Positions 45,470 through 55,189 are shown, counted from the first letter of the stretch. The stretch: DNA of 64,000 bases from BD1-7 clade bacterium (GCA_902705835.1 CACSIN010000029.1:142810-206809), one strand, 5' to 3'. Notes: generated from the letters alone by a model not told the origin. A program made the numbers and translations.

Positions 45470-46732
45470 ATGGACATGCTCACCAGTTACCATCTCTTAT
45501 TGATGATTCTTGCTATCGTCTTCGCATTTTTTATGGCTTGGGGTGTGGGCGCTAACGATGTTGCCAATGCCATGGCAACGTCCGTAGGCTCCAAAGCGCT
45601 CACCATCAAGCACGCCATCATGATCGCCGCCGTGTTCGAGTTTGCCGGTGCTTACCTCGCTGGCGGCCAAGTTACCAGCACCATTCGTAAAGGTATTATC
45701 GACCCCGCCATGTTAGTTGGCCACTCAGACATCTTGGTGATCGGTATGCTGGCGGCGCTTTTGTCGGCAGGTGTATGGCTATTTATAGCAACACTGCGCG
45801 GCTGGCCAGTATCAACAACACATACCATCGTTGGCTCAATTGTCGGCTTTGGGTGTGTTGGTTTAGGGGTGAATTCCATCGAGTGGAGCAAGGTCGCGCA
45901 AATTGGCGCCAGCTGGATCACGTCTCCTATCATCGCTGGCTTCGTTGCATTCTTAATGTATCGCAGTGTTCGATGGCTAATCATCGATAAAGAAGACGTC
46001 TATCAAGCGGCGATGCGATACGTTCCGGTGTATATGTTCATCATGGGGTTCATCATCGCTATGGTGACCTTCGTTAAAGGGCTGAAACACGTCGGCCTCG
46101 ATCTTACGTTTTGGCAATCAGTTGTGCCTTCATTGGTCGTTGCGGCAACTGCAACGGGGGTCGGTAAGTTCTATCTCAAAAAAGTTGATGCGTTTACCCA
46201 CCACGGCCACGACAACCACCCGGTAGAGCGGGTTTTTGCCATCTTAATGATTTTCACAGCCTGCTCTATGGCATTTGCTCACGGATCAAATGATGTGGCC
46301 AATGCGGTTGGCCCTCTTGCTGCTATCTACAGCGTACTCAGCACACCCGATGCCGTAACAGATCAAGCTGCACTGCCTAGTTGGATCCTTCTCGTCGGTG
46401 CCATCGGCATTGTGGTTGGCCTAATGACGTTTGGGTTTCGCGTGATGACTACCGTTGGCCAGCGCATTACCGAGCTGAAACCTAGTCGAGGCTTTGCAGC
46501 GGAGATATCCGCGGCAACCACGGTTGTTGTTGCCTCCGGTATTGGCTTGCCGATATCCACCACACAAACATTGGTGGGCGCAGTGTTAGGTGTTGGTCTT
46601 GCACACCATCACAAGTCGGTCGATTGGGGAGTCATTCGTGGCATTGTTCTGTCGTGGTTTGTCACAATTCCAGTCGGTGCAGTGCTCTCCATCATCTTTT
46701 TCTATATATTAAAAGCCATTCTGGGTGCCTGA
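45470..46732 (+). CDS. pit: PiT-family inorganic phosphate transporter
   Basis: A 420-residue, about 10-helix transporter with the duplicated PiT signature: GANDVANAMATSVGSKAL near the N-terminus and AHGSNDVANAVGPLAAI in the second half. It takes up phosphate or metal-phosphate with protons. A second ATG at 45476 is an alternative start. Divergent from the GspE-like gene and followed 14 bases later by argE. Confidence 0.95.
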   Translation: MDMLTSYHLLLMILAIVFAFFMAWGVGANDVANAMATSVGSKALTIKHAIMIAAVFEFAGAYLAGGQVTSTIRKGIIDPAMLVGHSDILVIGMLAALLSAGVWLFIATLRGWPVSTTHTIVGSIVGFGCVGLGVNSIEWSKVAQIGASWITSPIIAGFVAFLMYRSVRWLIIDKEDVYQAAMRYVPVYMFIMGFIIAMVTFVKGLKHVGLDLTFWQSVVPSLVVAATATGVGKFYLKKVDAFTHHGHDNHPVERVFAILMIFTACSMAFAHGSNDVANAVGPLAAIYSVLSTPDAVTDQAALPSWILLVGAIGIVVGLMTFGFRVMTTVGQRITELKPSRGFAAEISAATTVVVASGIGLPISTTQTLVGAVLGVGLAHHHKSVDWGVIRGIVLSWFVTIPVGAVLSIIFFYILKAILGA

Positions 46733-46746
46733 ATAAGCTGATATCT

Positions 46747-47901
46747 ATGCAAACATCACTACCAAATCTGAAAGCGCGCATGCAGGCGCTGATCGCAACT
46801 CCTTCTGTTAGCGCTGTGTCTGATGAATGGGACATGAGCAACCGCCCTGTCATAGACCTTCTCGCCAGCTGGTTTGAAACGCTCGGGTTTAGCGTTGTGA
46901 TTCAACCCGTCGGTGATGCGGATAAAAACAAAGCCAATATGATTGCCACGCTGGGATCCGGTGCCGGCGGCTTGGTGTTAGCTGGCCACACCGACACCGT
47001 GCCATTTAACGAAAGTCGCTGGCAGCACAATCCGTTATCGCTCACCGAAGCGGACGATCGTTTTTATGGCCTCGGCACCTGCGATATGAAGTGTTTTTTC
47101 GCGCTGATTATCGAAGCTGTTTTGCCATTACTGGATCAACCATTGAAACAACCGCTGATTGTTCTGGCTACCTGCGACGAAGAAAGCACCATGCGTGGTG
47201 CCAAGTCACTCACGGAACAATCCCTCGGCAAGCCTCGCGCCGCGATGATTGGCGAACCGACCAGCCTGAAACCCATCCGGATGCATAAAGGCATCATGAT
47301 GGAAGCCATTACCGTAACAGGCCAGAGCGGCCACTCTTCTAACCCGGAGTTAGGCCATAACGCGCTGGATGCCATCCACGACATGATCACCGAGCTGAAA
47401 ACCCTGCGCACCGAGCTGAAGGATAAGTACCAAAACCCAGCCTTTGCGGTGAACTACCCCACCATGAACTTGGGCTGCATCCATGGCGGTGACAACCCCA
47501 ACCGTATCTGTAACAGCTGCGAACTGCATTTTGATTTTCGGGGATTGCCTGGCATGCAAAATGAAGAAATTCGCCAACTAATCATGCAGCGCTTACAGCC
47601 GATTGCGGATCAACATCAGGTAACGTTAGATCGCCGCGCCTTGTTTGATGGCGTTGAGGCCTTCGAACAAGCCGAAGATAGCGAACTCGTGCAACTGGTT
47701 GAAAGCCTTACCGGCAGCAACAGCGAGGCCGTCGCTTTTGGCACAGAAGCACCGTATCTAAAAAATCTCGGCATCGATACCGTAGTAATGGGCCCTGGCA
47801 GCATCGATCAGGCGCATCAGCCCAACGAATTTATTGCCTTCGACCAAATTAAGCCCAGCACACAGCTGATTCAGGCCATGATTCGCAACTATTGTTTGTA
47901 A
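46747..47901 (+). CDS. argE: Acetylornithine deacetylase
   Basis: A 384-residue M20 metallopeptidase-family enzyme. Zinc ligands and catalytic residues appear in LAGHTDTVPFN, GLGTCDMKCFFA and ATCDEESTMRGA, with a final metal ligand in the C-terminal catalytic lid around DQAHQPNEF. ArgE releases ornithine from N-acetylornithine in arginine biosynthesis. The ATG at 46747 is chosen; a longer frame from 46624 would overlap the phosphate transporter. It is next to argA, the first enzyme of the same pathway. Confidence 0.95.
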   Translation: MQTSLPNLKARMQALIATPSVSAVSDEWDMSNRPVIDLLASWFETLGFSVVIQPVGDADKNKANMIATLGSGAGGLVLAGHTDTVPFNESRWQHNPLSLTEADDRFYGLGTCDMKCFFALIIEAVLPLLDQPLKQPLIVLATCDEESTMRGAKSLTEQSLGKPRAAMIGEPTSLKPIRMHKGIMMEAITVTGQSGHSSNPELGHNALDAIHDMITELKTLRTELKDKYQNPAFAVNYPTMNLGCIHGGDNPNRICNSCELHFDFRGLPGMQNEEIRQLIMQRLQPIADQHQVTLDRRALFDGVEAFEQAEDSELVQLVESLTGSNSEAVAFGTEAPYLKNLGIDTVVMGPGSIDQAHQPNEFIAFDQIKPSTQLIQAMIRNYCL

Positions 47902-48034
47902 TATTCAGAAGCTACCGCCTCTCCAATAAAAGATTTGCCAAGGGAAACATGCCCTTGGCTGTCATTCTTGCGTGTTTTCCGCTTTAATTCGGAAATACAT
48001 TTATCAGTCGCGATCACATACCGGGAACAGACAC

Positions 48035-49318
48035 GTGTCGTCTTCAAACTCATTTGTGCAGGCCTTTCGGCAATCAGCGCCGTACATCAATAGCCACCGG
48101 GGTAAAACCGTTGTTATCACCCTCGATGGCTATGCCTTAAAAAGCCCCAACCTCGTTAATATCGTGCATGATATCGCGCTGCTGAACAGCCTTGGTGTGC
48201 GTATCGTGCTGGTGTATGGCACTCGCCTGCAGATTACCGAACGCCTAGATGCCGAAGGTATTGAATATCAAGTCAAAAACTGCATCCGCACCACCAGCCA
48301 AGAGGTGATGCAACATGTTAAAGCCATCAGTGGCGGTACACGCATAGAACTTGAAGCGTTATTTTCGAACGGTTTGCCGGGCACACAAATGCATGGCGCG
48401 GATATCTCCACCGTTAGCGGCAACTTTGTCTCTGCCAAACCACTCGGCGTGATCGCAGGGGTCGATTTTCATTTTACTGGCACAGTACGTCGTATCGACC
48501 ACGAGACGATCAATCATTTGTTAGATAACCGAGTCATCGTGTTGCTGTCGAATATTGGTTATTCATCGACCGGCGAGTGTTTCAATGTGTCGTCCAAAGA
48601 AGTCGCCGTTAAAGCCGCTCAAGCACTGCGAGCCGATAAACTGATTGTGCTGGCCCGCGATCAAGATACACAAGGCCTGCCCCATGAGATGATGCCAGAA
48701 CAGGCCAGAGATATATTAAGCCAAGGCAACAATCCGCCACTGGCTGCCTTGCTTAATGGCGCTCGCGCGGGTATCCCTCGCAACCACATGATCAGTTTGG
48801 ATGAAGACGGCGGGTTATTGTCGGAGCTCTTCACCCGCGATGGTTGCGGCATCATGCTCAGCCACAGTGCTTTTGAAACCATTCGCCAGGCCAATAGCAT
48901 GGATATCGCCAGCATTATGGAATTGCTAAAACCCTTAGAAGACGCTGGCTACCTGGTTAAACGTGAACGCGAGCTGCTGGAACGCGAAATCAACCACTTT
49001 GCCGTCATCAGCCGTGATAATTCCGTTATCGCTTGCTCCGCACTATACCCATACGACGACGGCAGCGCAGAAGTCGCCTGCGTGGCAACTCACCCAGATT
49101 ATCGTGGTGATAATAAAGCGAGTTTGATCCTCGATTACTTAGAGAATAAAGCACGTGATGATGGGCTGGAGGTCTTGTTTGTACTCACGACCCAGAGCTC
49201 GCACTTTTTCCGCGAACGCGGCTATGCAGTCAGCTCGCCGGATATGCTGCCGCAGCAAAAGCGCGACCTATACAACTGGCAGCGAAACTCACAAATACTG
49301 GTAAAACAGCTCAACTAA
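48035..49318 (+). CDS. argA: N-acetylglutamate synthase (amino-acid kinase plus GNAT domains)
   Basis: A 427-residue two-domain enzyme: an N-terminal amino-acid-kinase-like domain that binds arginine for feedback inhibition (VITLDGYALKSPNL, SNIGYSSTGECFNVSS), and a C-terminal GNAT acetyltransferase domain (ACVATHPDYRGDNKASLILD). It starts the linear arginine pathway by acetylating glutamate. A GTG start at 48035 gives the usual VSSSNSFVQAFRQSAPYI N-terminus and has GGGA eight bases upstream; the earlier ATG at 47972 adds an atypical extension. Confidence 0.95.
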   Translation: MSSSNSFVQAFRQSAPYINSHRGKTVVITLDGYALKSPNLVNIVHDIALLNSLGVRIVLVYGTRLQITERLDAEGIEYQVKNCIRTTSQEVMQHVKAISGGTRIELEALFSNGLPGTQMHGADISTVSGNFVSAKPLGVIAGVDFHFTGTVRRIDHETINHLLDNRVIVLLSNIGYSSTGECFNVSSKEVAVKAAQALRADKLIVLARDQDTQGLPHEMMPEQARDILSQGNNPPLAALLNGARAGIPRNHMISLDEDGGLLSELFTRDGCGIMLSHSAFETIRQANSMDIASIMELLKPLEDAGYLVKRERELLEREINHFAVISRDNSVIACSALYPYDDGSAEVACVATHPDYRGDNKASLILDYLENKARDDGLEVLFVLTTQSSHFFRERGYAVSSPDMLPQQKRDLYNWQRNSQILVKQLN

Positions 49319-49374
49319 GGCGATGAATACGCAGGCTATACTCAGCCACACTTAACCCTATATTTAACGCGGTT

Positions 49375-49632
49375 TTAGTGCCGCGTTTGATGATACTCCC
49401 GCTGCGCCAGTTTACGATCACGCATTTTACGCTTAGGGTGTTTTTTCGGGTGTATGTGCTTTTGGTCTGTAGGCTCGGCATTGCTGGTTGGCGCGGGCTG
49501 ACTTTTTTCTTGCTCCCGAAGCTGCATAACACGGTGCTCATTCCTCCGCACCTCGACATCTTCAACTGTCGAATATCGACGCTCCATTTTTATTTGGGTA
49601 CCTGCCAGAGCGCCCATGTTTTTCTCACTCAT
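49375..49632 (-). CDS. Small, highly charged protein of unknown function
   Basis: An 85-residue protein from ATG 49632, with GGGAGG four bases upstream. It has a polar N-terminal half (MSEKNMGALAGTQIKMERRY) and a very basic, His/Lys-rich C-terminal tail (HIHPKKHPKRKMRDRKLAQ). No family recognised; the composition suggests nucleic-acid or ribosome contact. It converges on argA. Confidence 0.6.
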   Translation of the reverse strand: MSEKNMGALAGTQIKMERRYSTVEDVEVRRNEHRVMQLREQEKSQPAPTSNAEPTDQKHIHPKKHPKRKMRDRKLAQREYHQTRH

Positions 49633-49972
49633 ACGACCTCCCGAGATAAACATTCTCATATTTTTAGCATTTGTTCAGGGCTGGGATGTTTGACCCTATT
49701 CAGCCTCAGGATTCCGAAGATTTTTCAGTGATTTTCATGCCTCACATACGCCTGCAAAGATCAGGCATTGCGGAGGCTTTTTTGCTATTATGCGGAACCT
49801 TTAATCGACAACCATTTACATAGCTTTACAGGTCGATGCGCCAAGTAACATCAACGGGCGGGTTTACTTCATTAAGGAAAGCACACCCGTACTCGATACA
49901 TTTACCTGCGCATACGTCTCAGATAGAGGCCCACCGTAGCTGTGCCAAAAGATTTAAACCGAGGATTTGAGC
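49633..49972. other. Intergenic region with a stem-loop and the ilvD leader
   Basis: It lies between the small basic-protein gene and the divergent ilvD. It contains a plus-strand stem-loop near 49750-49783 in which GCC and GCAA can pair with TTGC and GGC, or GCCTG with CAGGC, followed by six T; the arrangement could be a terminator or attenuator. The GAGG ribosome-binding site of ilvD is at 49961-49964. Nothing else recognised. Confidence 0.45.
49750..49783 (+). terminator. Candidate terminator/attenuator upstream of ilvD
   Basis: GCCTGCAA (49750-49757) can pair through TTGC (49768-49771) and GGC (49775-49777), followed by TTTTTT; an alternative hairpin pairs GCCTG with CAGGC. Two mutually exclusive folds ahead of a T-run recall an attenuator, but no leader peptide rich in branched-chain codons is evident. 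Confidence 0.4.
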
Positions 49973-51817
49973 ATGCCAGAATATCGCTCCAGAACATCGA
50001 CTGCCGGTCGTAATATGGCCGGTGCACGTGCCTTGTGGCGCGCGACCGGAATGAAAGATGATGATTTTCATAAACCCATCATCGCCGTTGCCAACTCCTT
50101 TACCCAGTTTGTACCCGGCCATGTACACCTGAAAGATATGGGGCAGCTGGTTGCTCGCGAAATCGAAAAAGCCGGCGGTGTAGCTAAAGAATTCAATACC
50201 ATTGCGGTTGATGACGGCATCGCCATGGGTCACGACGGTATGCTGTACAGCCTGCCATCACGCGACATCATTGCTGATTCTGTTGAATACATGGTTAACG
50301 CTCACTGCGCCGATGCACTGGTTTGCATCTCGAACTGCGACAAAATCACCCCCGGAATGCTAATGGCAGCGATGCGCCTTAACATTCCTGTTGTGTTTGT
50401 TTCCGGCGGCCCGATGGAAGCCGGTAAAACCAAACTGTCTGAGCATAAACTGGATCTGGTTGATGCCATGGTTATTGCCGCAGATGATTCCGTTTCTGAT
50501 GAAGAAGTTGCGGAAATCGAACGCTCTGCCTGCCCAACGTGTGGCTCATGCTCCGGTATGTTTACCGCCAACTCAATGAACTGCCTGACTGAAGCACTGG
50601 GTCTCAGCTTGCCAGGTAACGGCTCCATGCTGGCAACCCATGCCGACCGCGAGCAACTGTTCTTACGTGCTGGCCGCGTGATCGTCGATTTAGCCAAACG
50701 TTACTACGACAACGACGACGAATCGGCACTGCCGCGCAATATTGCCAGCTTCAATGCCTTCGAAAACGCCATGGCACTGGATATCGCCATGGGCGGTTCC
50801 ACCAATACGATTTTGCACTTGTTAGCGGCAGCCCAAGAAGGTGATGTAGCTTTTGATATGGGCAATATCGATGAATTGTCGCGCCGTATTCCTCAGCTAT
50901 GCAAAGTGGCACCGAATACACCGCTGTACCATATGGAAGACGTTCACCGCGCCGGTGGTGTTTTTGCCATCTTGGGTGAACTCAACCGAGCCGGTGCCCT
51001 GCATGCAGATATCCCGACCGTACACAGCCCAACCATGGCCGATGCTTTGGCCAAATGGGACATCATGTGCACGGAAGACGAAGCCGTAAAAACCTTCTAC
51101 AAAGCTGGGCCTGCGGGGATTCCAACCCAAACTGCATTTAGCCAGAGCACACGCTGGTCGTCACTGGATGCTGACCGTGAAAACGGCTGTATCCGTTCAA
51201 ACGAACACGCCTTCTCACAAGAAGGTGGCTTGGCCGTGCTGTATGGCAACATCGCTAAAGATGGCTGCGTGGTCAAAACCTCCGGTGTTGATGAAAGCAT
51301 CCTAATATTTGAAGGCCCGGCCCACGTCTGTGAAAGCCAAGAAGACGCCGTCAGCGACGTACTTGAAGGCAACGTAAAAGAAGGCGATGTTGTTATCATC
51401 CGCTACGAAGGTCCGAAAGGTGGCCCGGGTATGCAAGAAATGCTGTACCCAACGTCATACCTGAAATCCAAAGGTTTGGGAAAAGCTTGTGCATTGCTCA
51501 CCGACGGCCGTTTTTCTGGCGGTACATCCGGTCTTTCAATCGGCCACGCGTCTCCTGAAGCCGCAGCCGGTGGTGCTATCGGCTTGGTTGAGCAAGGTGA
51601 CACCATTAAAATCAACATCCCTGAGCGCAGCATCAATGTGGATATTTCCGATGAAGAGCTAGCAACTCGTCGTGCAGCCATGGACGCCAAAGGCAAAGAC
51701 GGCTGGAAACCGGTTAAAGAGCGCCCACGTAAGGTCTCTATCGCATTGAAGGCGTATGCCAAAATGGTAACCAGCGCCGACAAAGGTGCGATTCGCGACT
51801 TGGATTTGTTTGACTAA
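49973..51817 (+). CDS. ilvD: Dihydroxy-acid dehydratase
   Basis: A 614-residue iron-sulfur dehydratase. Cluster cysteines are in [13 protein letters not shown] and [20 protein letters not shown], and the C-terminal swivelling domain contains [12 protein letters not shown] and [20 protein letters not shown]. It forms 2-oxo acids for valine, isoleucine and leucine, supplying the substrate of ilvE found about 10 kb away. The ATG at 49973 has GAGG eight bases upstream; the TTG at 49967 is not needed. A strong terminator follows. Confidence 0.97.
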   Translation: MPEYRSRTSTAGRNMAGARALWRATGMKDDDFHKPIIAVANSFTQFVPGHVHLKDMGQLVAREIEKAGGVAKEFNTIAVDDGIAMGHDGMLYSLPSRDIIADSVEYMVNAHCADALVCISNCDKITPGMLMAAMRLNIPVVFVSGGPMEAGKTKLSEHKLDLVDAMVIAADDSVSDEEVAEIERSACPTCGSCSGMFTANSMNCLTEALGLSLPGNGSMLATHADREQLFLRAGRVIVDLAKRYYDNDDESALPRNIASFNAFENAMALDIAMGGSTNTILHLLAAAQEGDVAFDMGNIDELSRRIPQLCKVAPNTPLYHMEDVHRAGGVFAILGELNRAGALHADIPTVHSPTMADALAKWDIMCTEDEAVKTFYKAGPAGIPTQTAFSQSTRWSSLDADRENGCIRSNEHAFSQEGGLAVLYGNIAKDGCVVKTSGVDESILIFEGPAHVCESQEDAVSDVLEGNVKEGDVVIIRYEGPKGGPGMQEMLYPTSYLKSKGLGKACALLTDGRFSGGTSGLSIGHASPEAAAGGAIGLVEQGDTIKINIPERSINVDISDEELATRRAAMDAKGKDGWKPVKERPRKVSIALKAYAKMVTSADKGAIRDLDLFD

Positions 51818-51842
51818 AACCGCTCCAAATGCGCTGACAAAG

Positions 51843-51866
51843 AGCCCTCTTAACGAGGGCTTTTTT
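51843..51866 (+). terminator. Rho-independent terminator of ilvD
   Basis: AGCCCTC (51843-51849), loop TTAAC, GAGGGCT (51855-51861) and a run of six T. Its 3' half recurs almost unchanged in the terminator at 54253. Confidence 0.9.
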
Positions 51867-52152
51867 ATGCCTATTTGTCAGGTCATTCTGCCGCGTTTGT
51901 TTTCGCTGGTGCGCTGTTGTTTTGCGCTTGCCGTGGAGCTTTCGACCTTGATCGACTCAATATCGAGTCACATTTCTATGTCTATTGTATCGCTTTTTGA
52001 TATCCATAAAGGGCTCACATGCCTATTCCCGCGGGTTACCGGCCATTGCCAGTTGACGCGCAAATACATCAATCGATCACGTCAGCGAAACCCCTTCACC
52101 GTAGACTATCCTTGTGTAAAGGCTTTCTATTTGTTGGTACGGAGAACAGGTG
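51867..52152. other. Intergenic region upstream of the dihaem peroxidase-like gene
   Basis: About 290 bases after the ilvD terminator without a convincing gene. GACTC/GAGTC arms around 51956-51971 make a short inverted repeat. A GGAG ribosome-binding site at 52141-52144 serves the following gene. No other element recognised. Confidence 0.4.
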
Positions 52153-54222
52153 ATGTTGACCAAAGCACGATGTATTGCAGTAATGATGATGGGGTTGCCG
52201 CTATGGGGCTGTGACAATGATAATGACTCACGGCGCAGTGGGAGTAATGACACCGACGAACTCCGCCAGTTTATCGGCAGCCAAGTCGGTGGCTTAGATA
52301 AGCTCACGGTTCCCGAAAGTAACGACGACCTGCCACAACCACTATTGGCTGACGGCACTCCAGATCCCTTTTTCCAAACCACAGAAGCCAAACGCTTTCT
52401 AGGTAAACAATTGTTCCATGACCCGGTTCGAACTGTGCGTATCAGACCGGCATTTGGCGGCATTCCAGAAACCGCAAAAACCGGATCATGCGGGAGCTGC
52501 CACTTTGGCGACGTCGGATCAAAAGCCGGTACTCTGTTTAATTTCAGCGTTGGTGGCGAAGGCCGCGGCTATACGGATGCACAAGGTAATTTTATCCCGC
52601 GTCGTCGCCCCCGTACCGACTTATTACCAACCATCAGAGATACCCCCCTATTCGAGGGGGATGCGCTGGTAGATGCACTCCCCACACTAACAGACGTCTA
52701 TGAACGCGCCGTAGGCTCACCCGCGCGCGGCAACAAGCTTCCTGACCCCGGTGAATTAATTGCAACGGGGCGGTTAGATCCCATCGATAGTGTGTCTCGT
52801 AACGCTCCTACCATTGTAGGTGCCGCCTACAACAACCGCTTATTACTGGGCGGATTTGCCGGCGAACCCGATGATGCCCCAGGTGGCCTCAACCCGTTTG
52901 GCCACCCTGCACAGGAAAACGTCACACTTCTTCTGCTTGATGCTCATCGCATGTTGGAAGCCCAATCCGCCGAGCTACAGCAAATACCGGCCTATGTGCG
53001 TTTATTTCGCGAAGCCTTTCCAGATGAAGCCAGGGAAGCAGATACGCAGAATGATATGAATAAGCTCATCAACGACATGACGGTGTTTCGTGCCACGGCA
53101 TCTTTCTTACGTACCGTAGTTACCCGTAACACACCTTGGGATCAGTTTTTAGCCGGCGACAACACGGCAATGACGGCTGCACAGCAACGCGGTGCACGCT
53201 TGTTTTTTACCGATGCGACAGAGGGCGGCGCTGGCTGTTATTCATGCCACAGCGGGCCCATGTTTAACAAACAACCGAATGATCCTGACGTCACCGGTAT
53301 GGGTGAGTTTATCGAAGAGAACTTCTACAATCTGGGCCTCGCAGACCACCCACTGCAAGCGCTCAATCGCCTTGCCAGAAACGATCAGAGCTTTAGGGAT
53401 GATGGGCGCCGCGAAATTACCGAACGCGAAGACGATGCGTTTAAGTTCCGGGTGTTAACACTGCGCCAACTGAAAGGGTCAAAAAATTTCTTCCACAATG
53501 GCTTGTTTACATCCGTCGAAGAGGTCGTCCAATACTTCAATCATGGTATCCCTCAAGGGGTTGTATCAGGCACGAATGCAACGTTATCACCGCGCTTCAC
53601 CAATCCACGCGGCCCAGACGCACCAAGAGGGTTAGGATTAACCGATGCACAAACAGCAGATATCACTGCATTCATCGAAGACGCCCTCTTTGACCCGGCA
53701 TTTATTACCTATGACCCGGACTCAACCACCGACTCATTTCAACTCAATGAGCGTGACTTCAACTATTCGTTATACCGCCCGGACCTTGCTTCACTGGGCG
53801 CTATCGATGGACGTGTGATCAGCGGCTTAGCCGAAGACAATAACGACCCGTTGTCGCGCCGTGATAAAGGTCTGGAATTTCTGGACGTGACGGATCAGCT
53901 CGATACAGCGTTGATTCAACGCCAGCAACCTGACCAACAGCAACATGACCTCTACCAGTTAACTAACAATAGTGATGCAGTGGTCGACACACACCTATTG
54001 ATTATCGTTAAGAACCTACCCTCAGGCACTGAAATGCTCAATGCCAGCGGCACAACCTCCGATGGCAACCCGTACCTGCGGGTATTCCTGAAAGATGGCA
54101 TTATTTCACCGACCAAACGTATCGATAGCAAACTCCTGTTTGGCTTTACTACACCCCCAACCGGAGAACCTCCACTCATCGACTACAACTTACAGTTTAT
54201 GTCTGGGCAAGGGGTGCCTTAA
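52153..54222 (+). CDS. Dihaem cytochrome c peroxidase/MauG-family lipoprotein
   Basis: A 689-residue exported protein. The N-terminus is a lipoprotein signal with lipobox LPLWGC (C20) and an acidic residue next to it. Two c-type haem sites are CGSCHFG (113-117) and CYSCHSG (362-366), and GSKNFFHNGLFTSVEEVVQY is the conserved distal region of the CcpA/MauG superfamily. The usual family length is 320-480 residues, so an extra C-terminal domain of about 130 residues (LLIIVKNLPSGTEML) is present. It could reduce peroxide or oxidise a partner substrate. The gene is flanked by near-identical terminators. Confidence 0.85.
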   Translation: MLTKARCIAVMMMGLPLWGCDNDNDSRRSGSNDTDELRQFIGSQVGGLDKLTVPESNDDLPQPLLADGTPDPFFQTTEAKRFLGKQLFHDPVRTVRIRPAFGGIPETAKTGSCGSCHFGDVGSKAGTLFNFSVGGEGRGYTDAQGNFIPRRRPRTDLLPTIRDTPLFEGDALVDALPTLTDVYERAVGSPARGNKLPDPGELIATGRLDPIDSVSRNAPTIVGAAYNNRLLLGGFAGEPDDAPGGLNPFGHPAQENVTLLLLDAHRMLEAQSAELQQIPAYVRLFREAFPDEAREADTQNDMNKLINDMTVFRATASFLRTVVTRNTPWDQFLAGDNTAMTAAQQRGARLFFTDATEGGAGCYSCHSGPMFNKQPNDPDVTGMGEFIEENFYNLGLADHPLQALNRLARNDQSFRDDGRREITEREDDAFKFRVLTLRQLKGSKNFFHNGLFTSVEEVVQYFNHGIPQGVVSGTNATLSPRFTNPRGPDAPRGLGLTDAQTADITAFIEDALFDPAFITYDPDSTTDSFQLNERDFNYSLYRPDLASLGAIDGRVISGLAEDNNDPLSRRDKGLEFLDVTDQLDTALIQRQQPDQQQHDLYQLTNNSDAVVDTHLLIIVKNLPSGTEMLNASGTTSDGNPYLRVFLKDGIISPTKRIDSKLLFGFTTPPTGEPPLIDYNLQFMSGQGVP

Positions 54223-54252
54223 CTTATCTTCCATTGAAACCCGTTACTAACA

Positions 54253-54275
54253 AAGCCCTCAACGAGGGCTTTTTT
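54253..54275 (+). terminator. Rho-independent terminator of the dihaem lipoprotein gene
   Basis: AAGCCCTC (54253-54260), loop AAC, GAGGGCTT (54264-54271) and a T-tract. It shares the 19-base block AACGAGGGCTTTTTTATGC with the ilvD terminator. Confidence 0.88.
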
Positions 54276-54407
54276 ATGCATATGACTTTTCGATATCGCA
54301 GCAGAGCTACACTCAACGTTCGACAAAACTGGCGGAAGAATTGGTAAAAAAGAGAAATACAAACAGGAAGGGAACCGGCTGATTGTACGTGCAAGAAATC
54401 ACAGGCA

Positions 54408-54517
54408 TAAAAAAGGCCGGCACCATTAGGGGAAGTGCCGGCCTCGAACCAAGTCCTTTTGGCCACTGCGGGATCAACTATATCCAGATCCCCCGACGGC
54501 AACGACCCCCATATGGG
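54408..54517 (-). ncRNA. Candidate small RNA ending in an intrinsic terminator
   Basis: On the minus strand a 10-bp GC-rich stem (AGGCCGGCAC at 54414-54423 on the plus strand, GTGCCGGCCT at 54435-54444) is followed by six U, a good terminator 220 bases past the lrp stop. Upstream the sequence can form a GGGATC/GATCCC hairpin and contains three GGA triplets. A weak promoter is possible (TTGTAA, 16 bases, TATGCA on the minus strand at 54552-54525). The alternative is a long lrp 3' untranslated region. Confidence 0.4.
54414..54444 (-). terminator. Minus-strand intrinsic terminator downstream of lrp
   Basis: A perfect 10-bp stem, 11-base loop and U-tract read on the minus strand (T-run complement at 54408-54413). 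It ends either the lrp transcript or the candidate small RNA; on the plus strand no T-run follows. Confidence 0.82.
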
Positions 54518-54664
54518 CTAAAGTTGCATAAATTCGTTACAGATCATTACAAAAGGATATATCGAAAAGCCATAACCACAGTCTCTTAATCATCGATAAA
54601 CTCAACCGAATTCGACACTACCCCACCGCAACCCCTTATATTGCAGCACATCTAACAAAACCTA

Positions 54665-55108
54665 TTAGGCTCTTTCATCTTTAATCGACTCCATCACGAC
54701 ATAAGATGAAATCGAATGCACTTGTGGCAATGTGCCCAGCACATCTGTGTGAAACCGCTTGTAATGCGCCAAATCAGCCACTTCAACCCGCAGCAGGTAC
54801 TCAATTGCACCTGTAACATTGTGGCACTCAACAACTTCCGGCGAGTTAACAACAGCGCTTTCAAACGCCCGCTGTGAACGTTTCGAGTGATCATCCAAAC
54901 CAATAGCGACCAATACAGTAAATCCACGCCCCAACGCCAGCGGATCAACAATCGCACGATAGCCAACAATCACACCAAGACGTTCGAGCTCTTGCACACG
55001 TCGCAAGCACGCAGAGGCCGATAAACCGACGGTTTCAGCGAGCTGCGCGTTGGTCATTCGACCATCACCCTGAAGCTCTTGCAATATTCTTCTATCGATC
55101 CTATCCAT
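54665..55108 (-). CDS. Lrp/AsnC-family transcriptional regulator
   Basis: A 147-residue regulator with an N-terminal helix-turn-helix (ILQELQGDGRMTNAQLAETV, SASACLRRVQELERLGVI) and a C-terminal RAM/AsnC ligand-binding domain (VNSPEVVECHNVTGAIEYLL). It binds an amino acid and probably controls the divergent LysE-type exporter, 81 bases away; this geometry is common for Lrp–LysE pairs. Confidence 0.93.
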   Translation of the reverse strand: MDRIDRRILQELQGDGRMTNAQLAETVGLSASACLRRVQELERLGVIVGYRAIVDPLALGRGFTVLVAIGLDDHSKRSQRAFESAVVNSPEVVECHNVTGAIEYLLRVEVADLAHYKRFHTDVLGTLPQVHSISSYVVMESIKDERA

Positions 55109-55189
55109 TACAGAATTACCTTGCGAATTTAGCTAATTGACACTGAAACTTGCAAATTAATTCAACCATATCCAGCGCATAATTGCGCC

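Larger units (their letters stand above)
54223..54664. other. Intergenic region with two terminators and a possible sRNA
   Basis: The 442 bases between the dihaem lipoprotein gene and lrp contain the plus-strand terminator at 54253 and a minus-strand terminator at 54444-54408 with a possible small RNA before it, both listed separately. The part from 54553 to 54664 is AT-rich and shows no gene. Confidence 0.5.

Noticed and set aside
46624..46746. N-terminal extension of argE overlapping the phosphate transporter
   Set aside because: The extension is frame-shifted transporter sequence; ATG 46747 gives the normal family start.
49737..49823. Short ORF across the stem-loop upstream of ilvD as a leader peptide
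   Set aside because: It lacks a ribosome-binding site and is not enriched in Ile, Val or Leu codons enough to support attenuation.
54224..54502. 92-codon minus-strand ORF across two terminators
   Set aside because: It runs through both hairpins, has no family resemblance and no ribosome-binding site.
54408..54530. tRNA-like GGTTCGA segment on the minus strand
   Set aside because: No acceptor, D or anticodon arms can be drawn around it.
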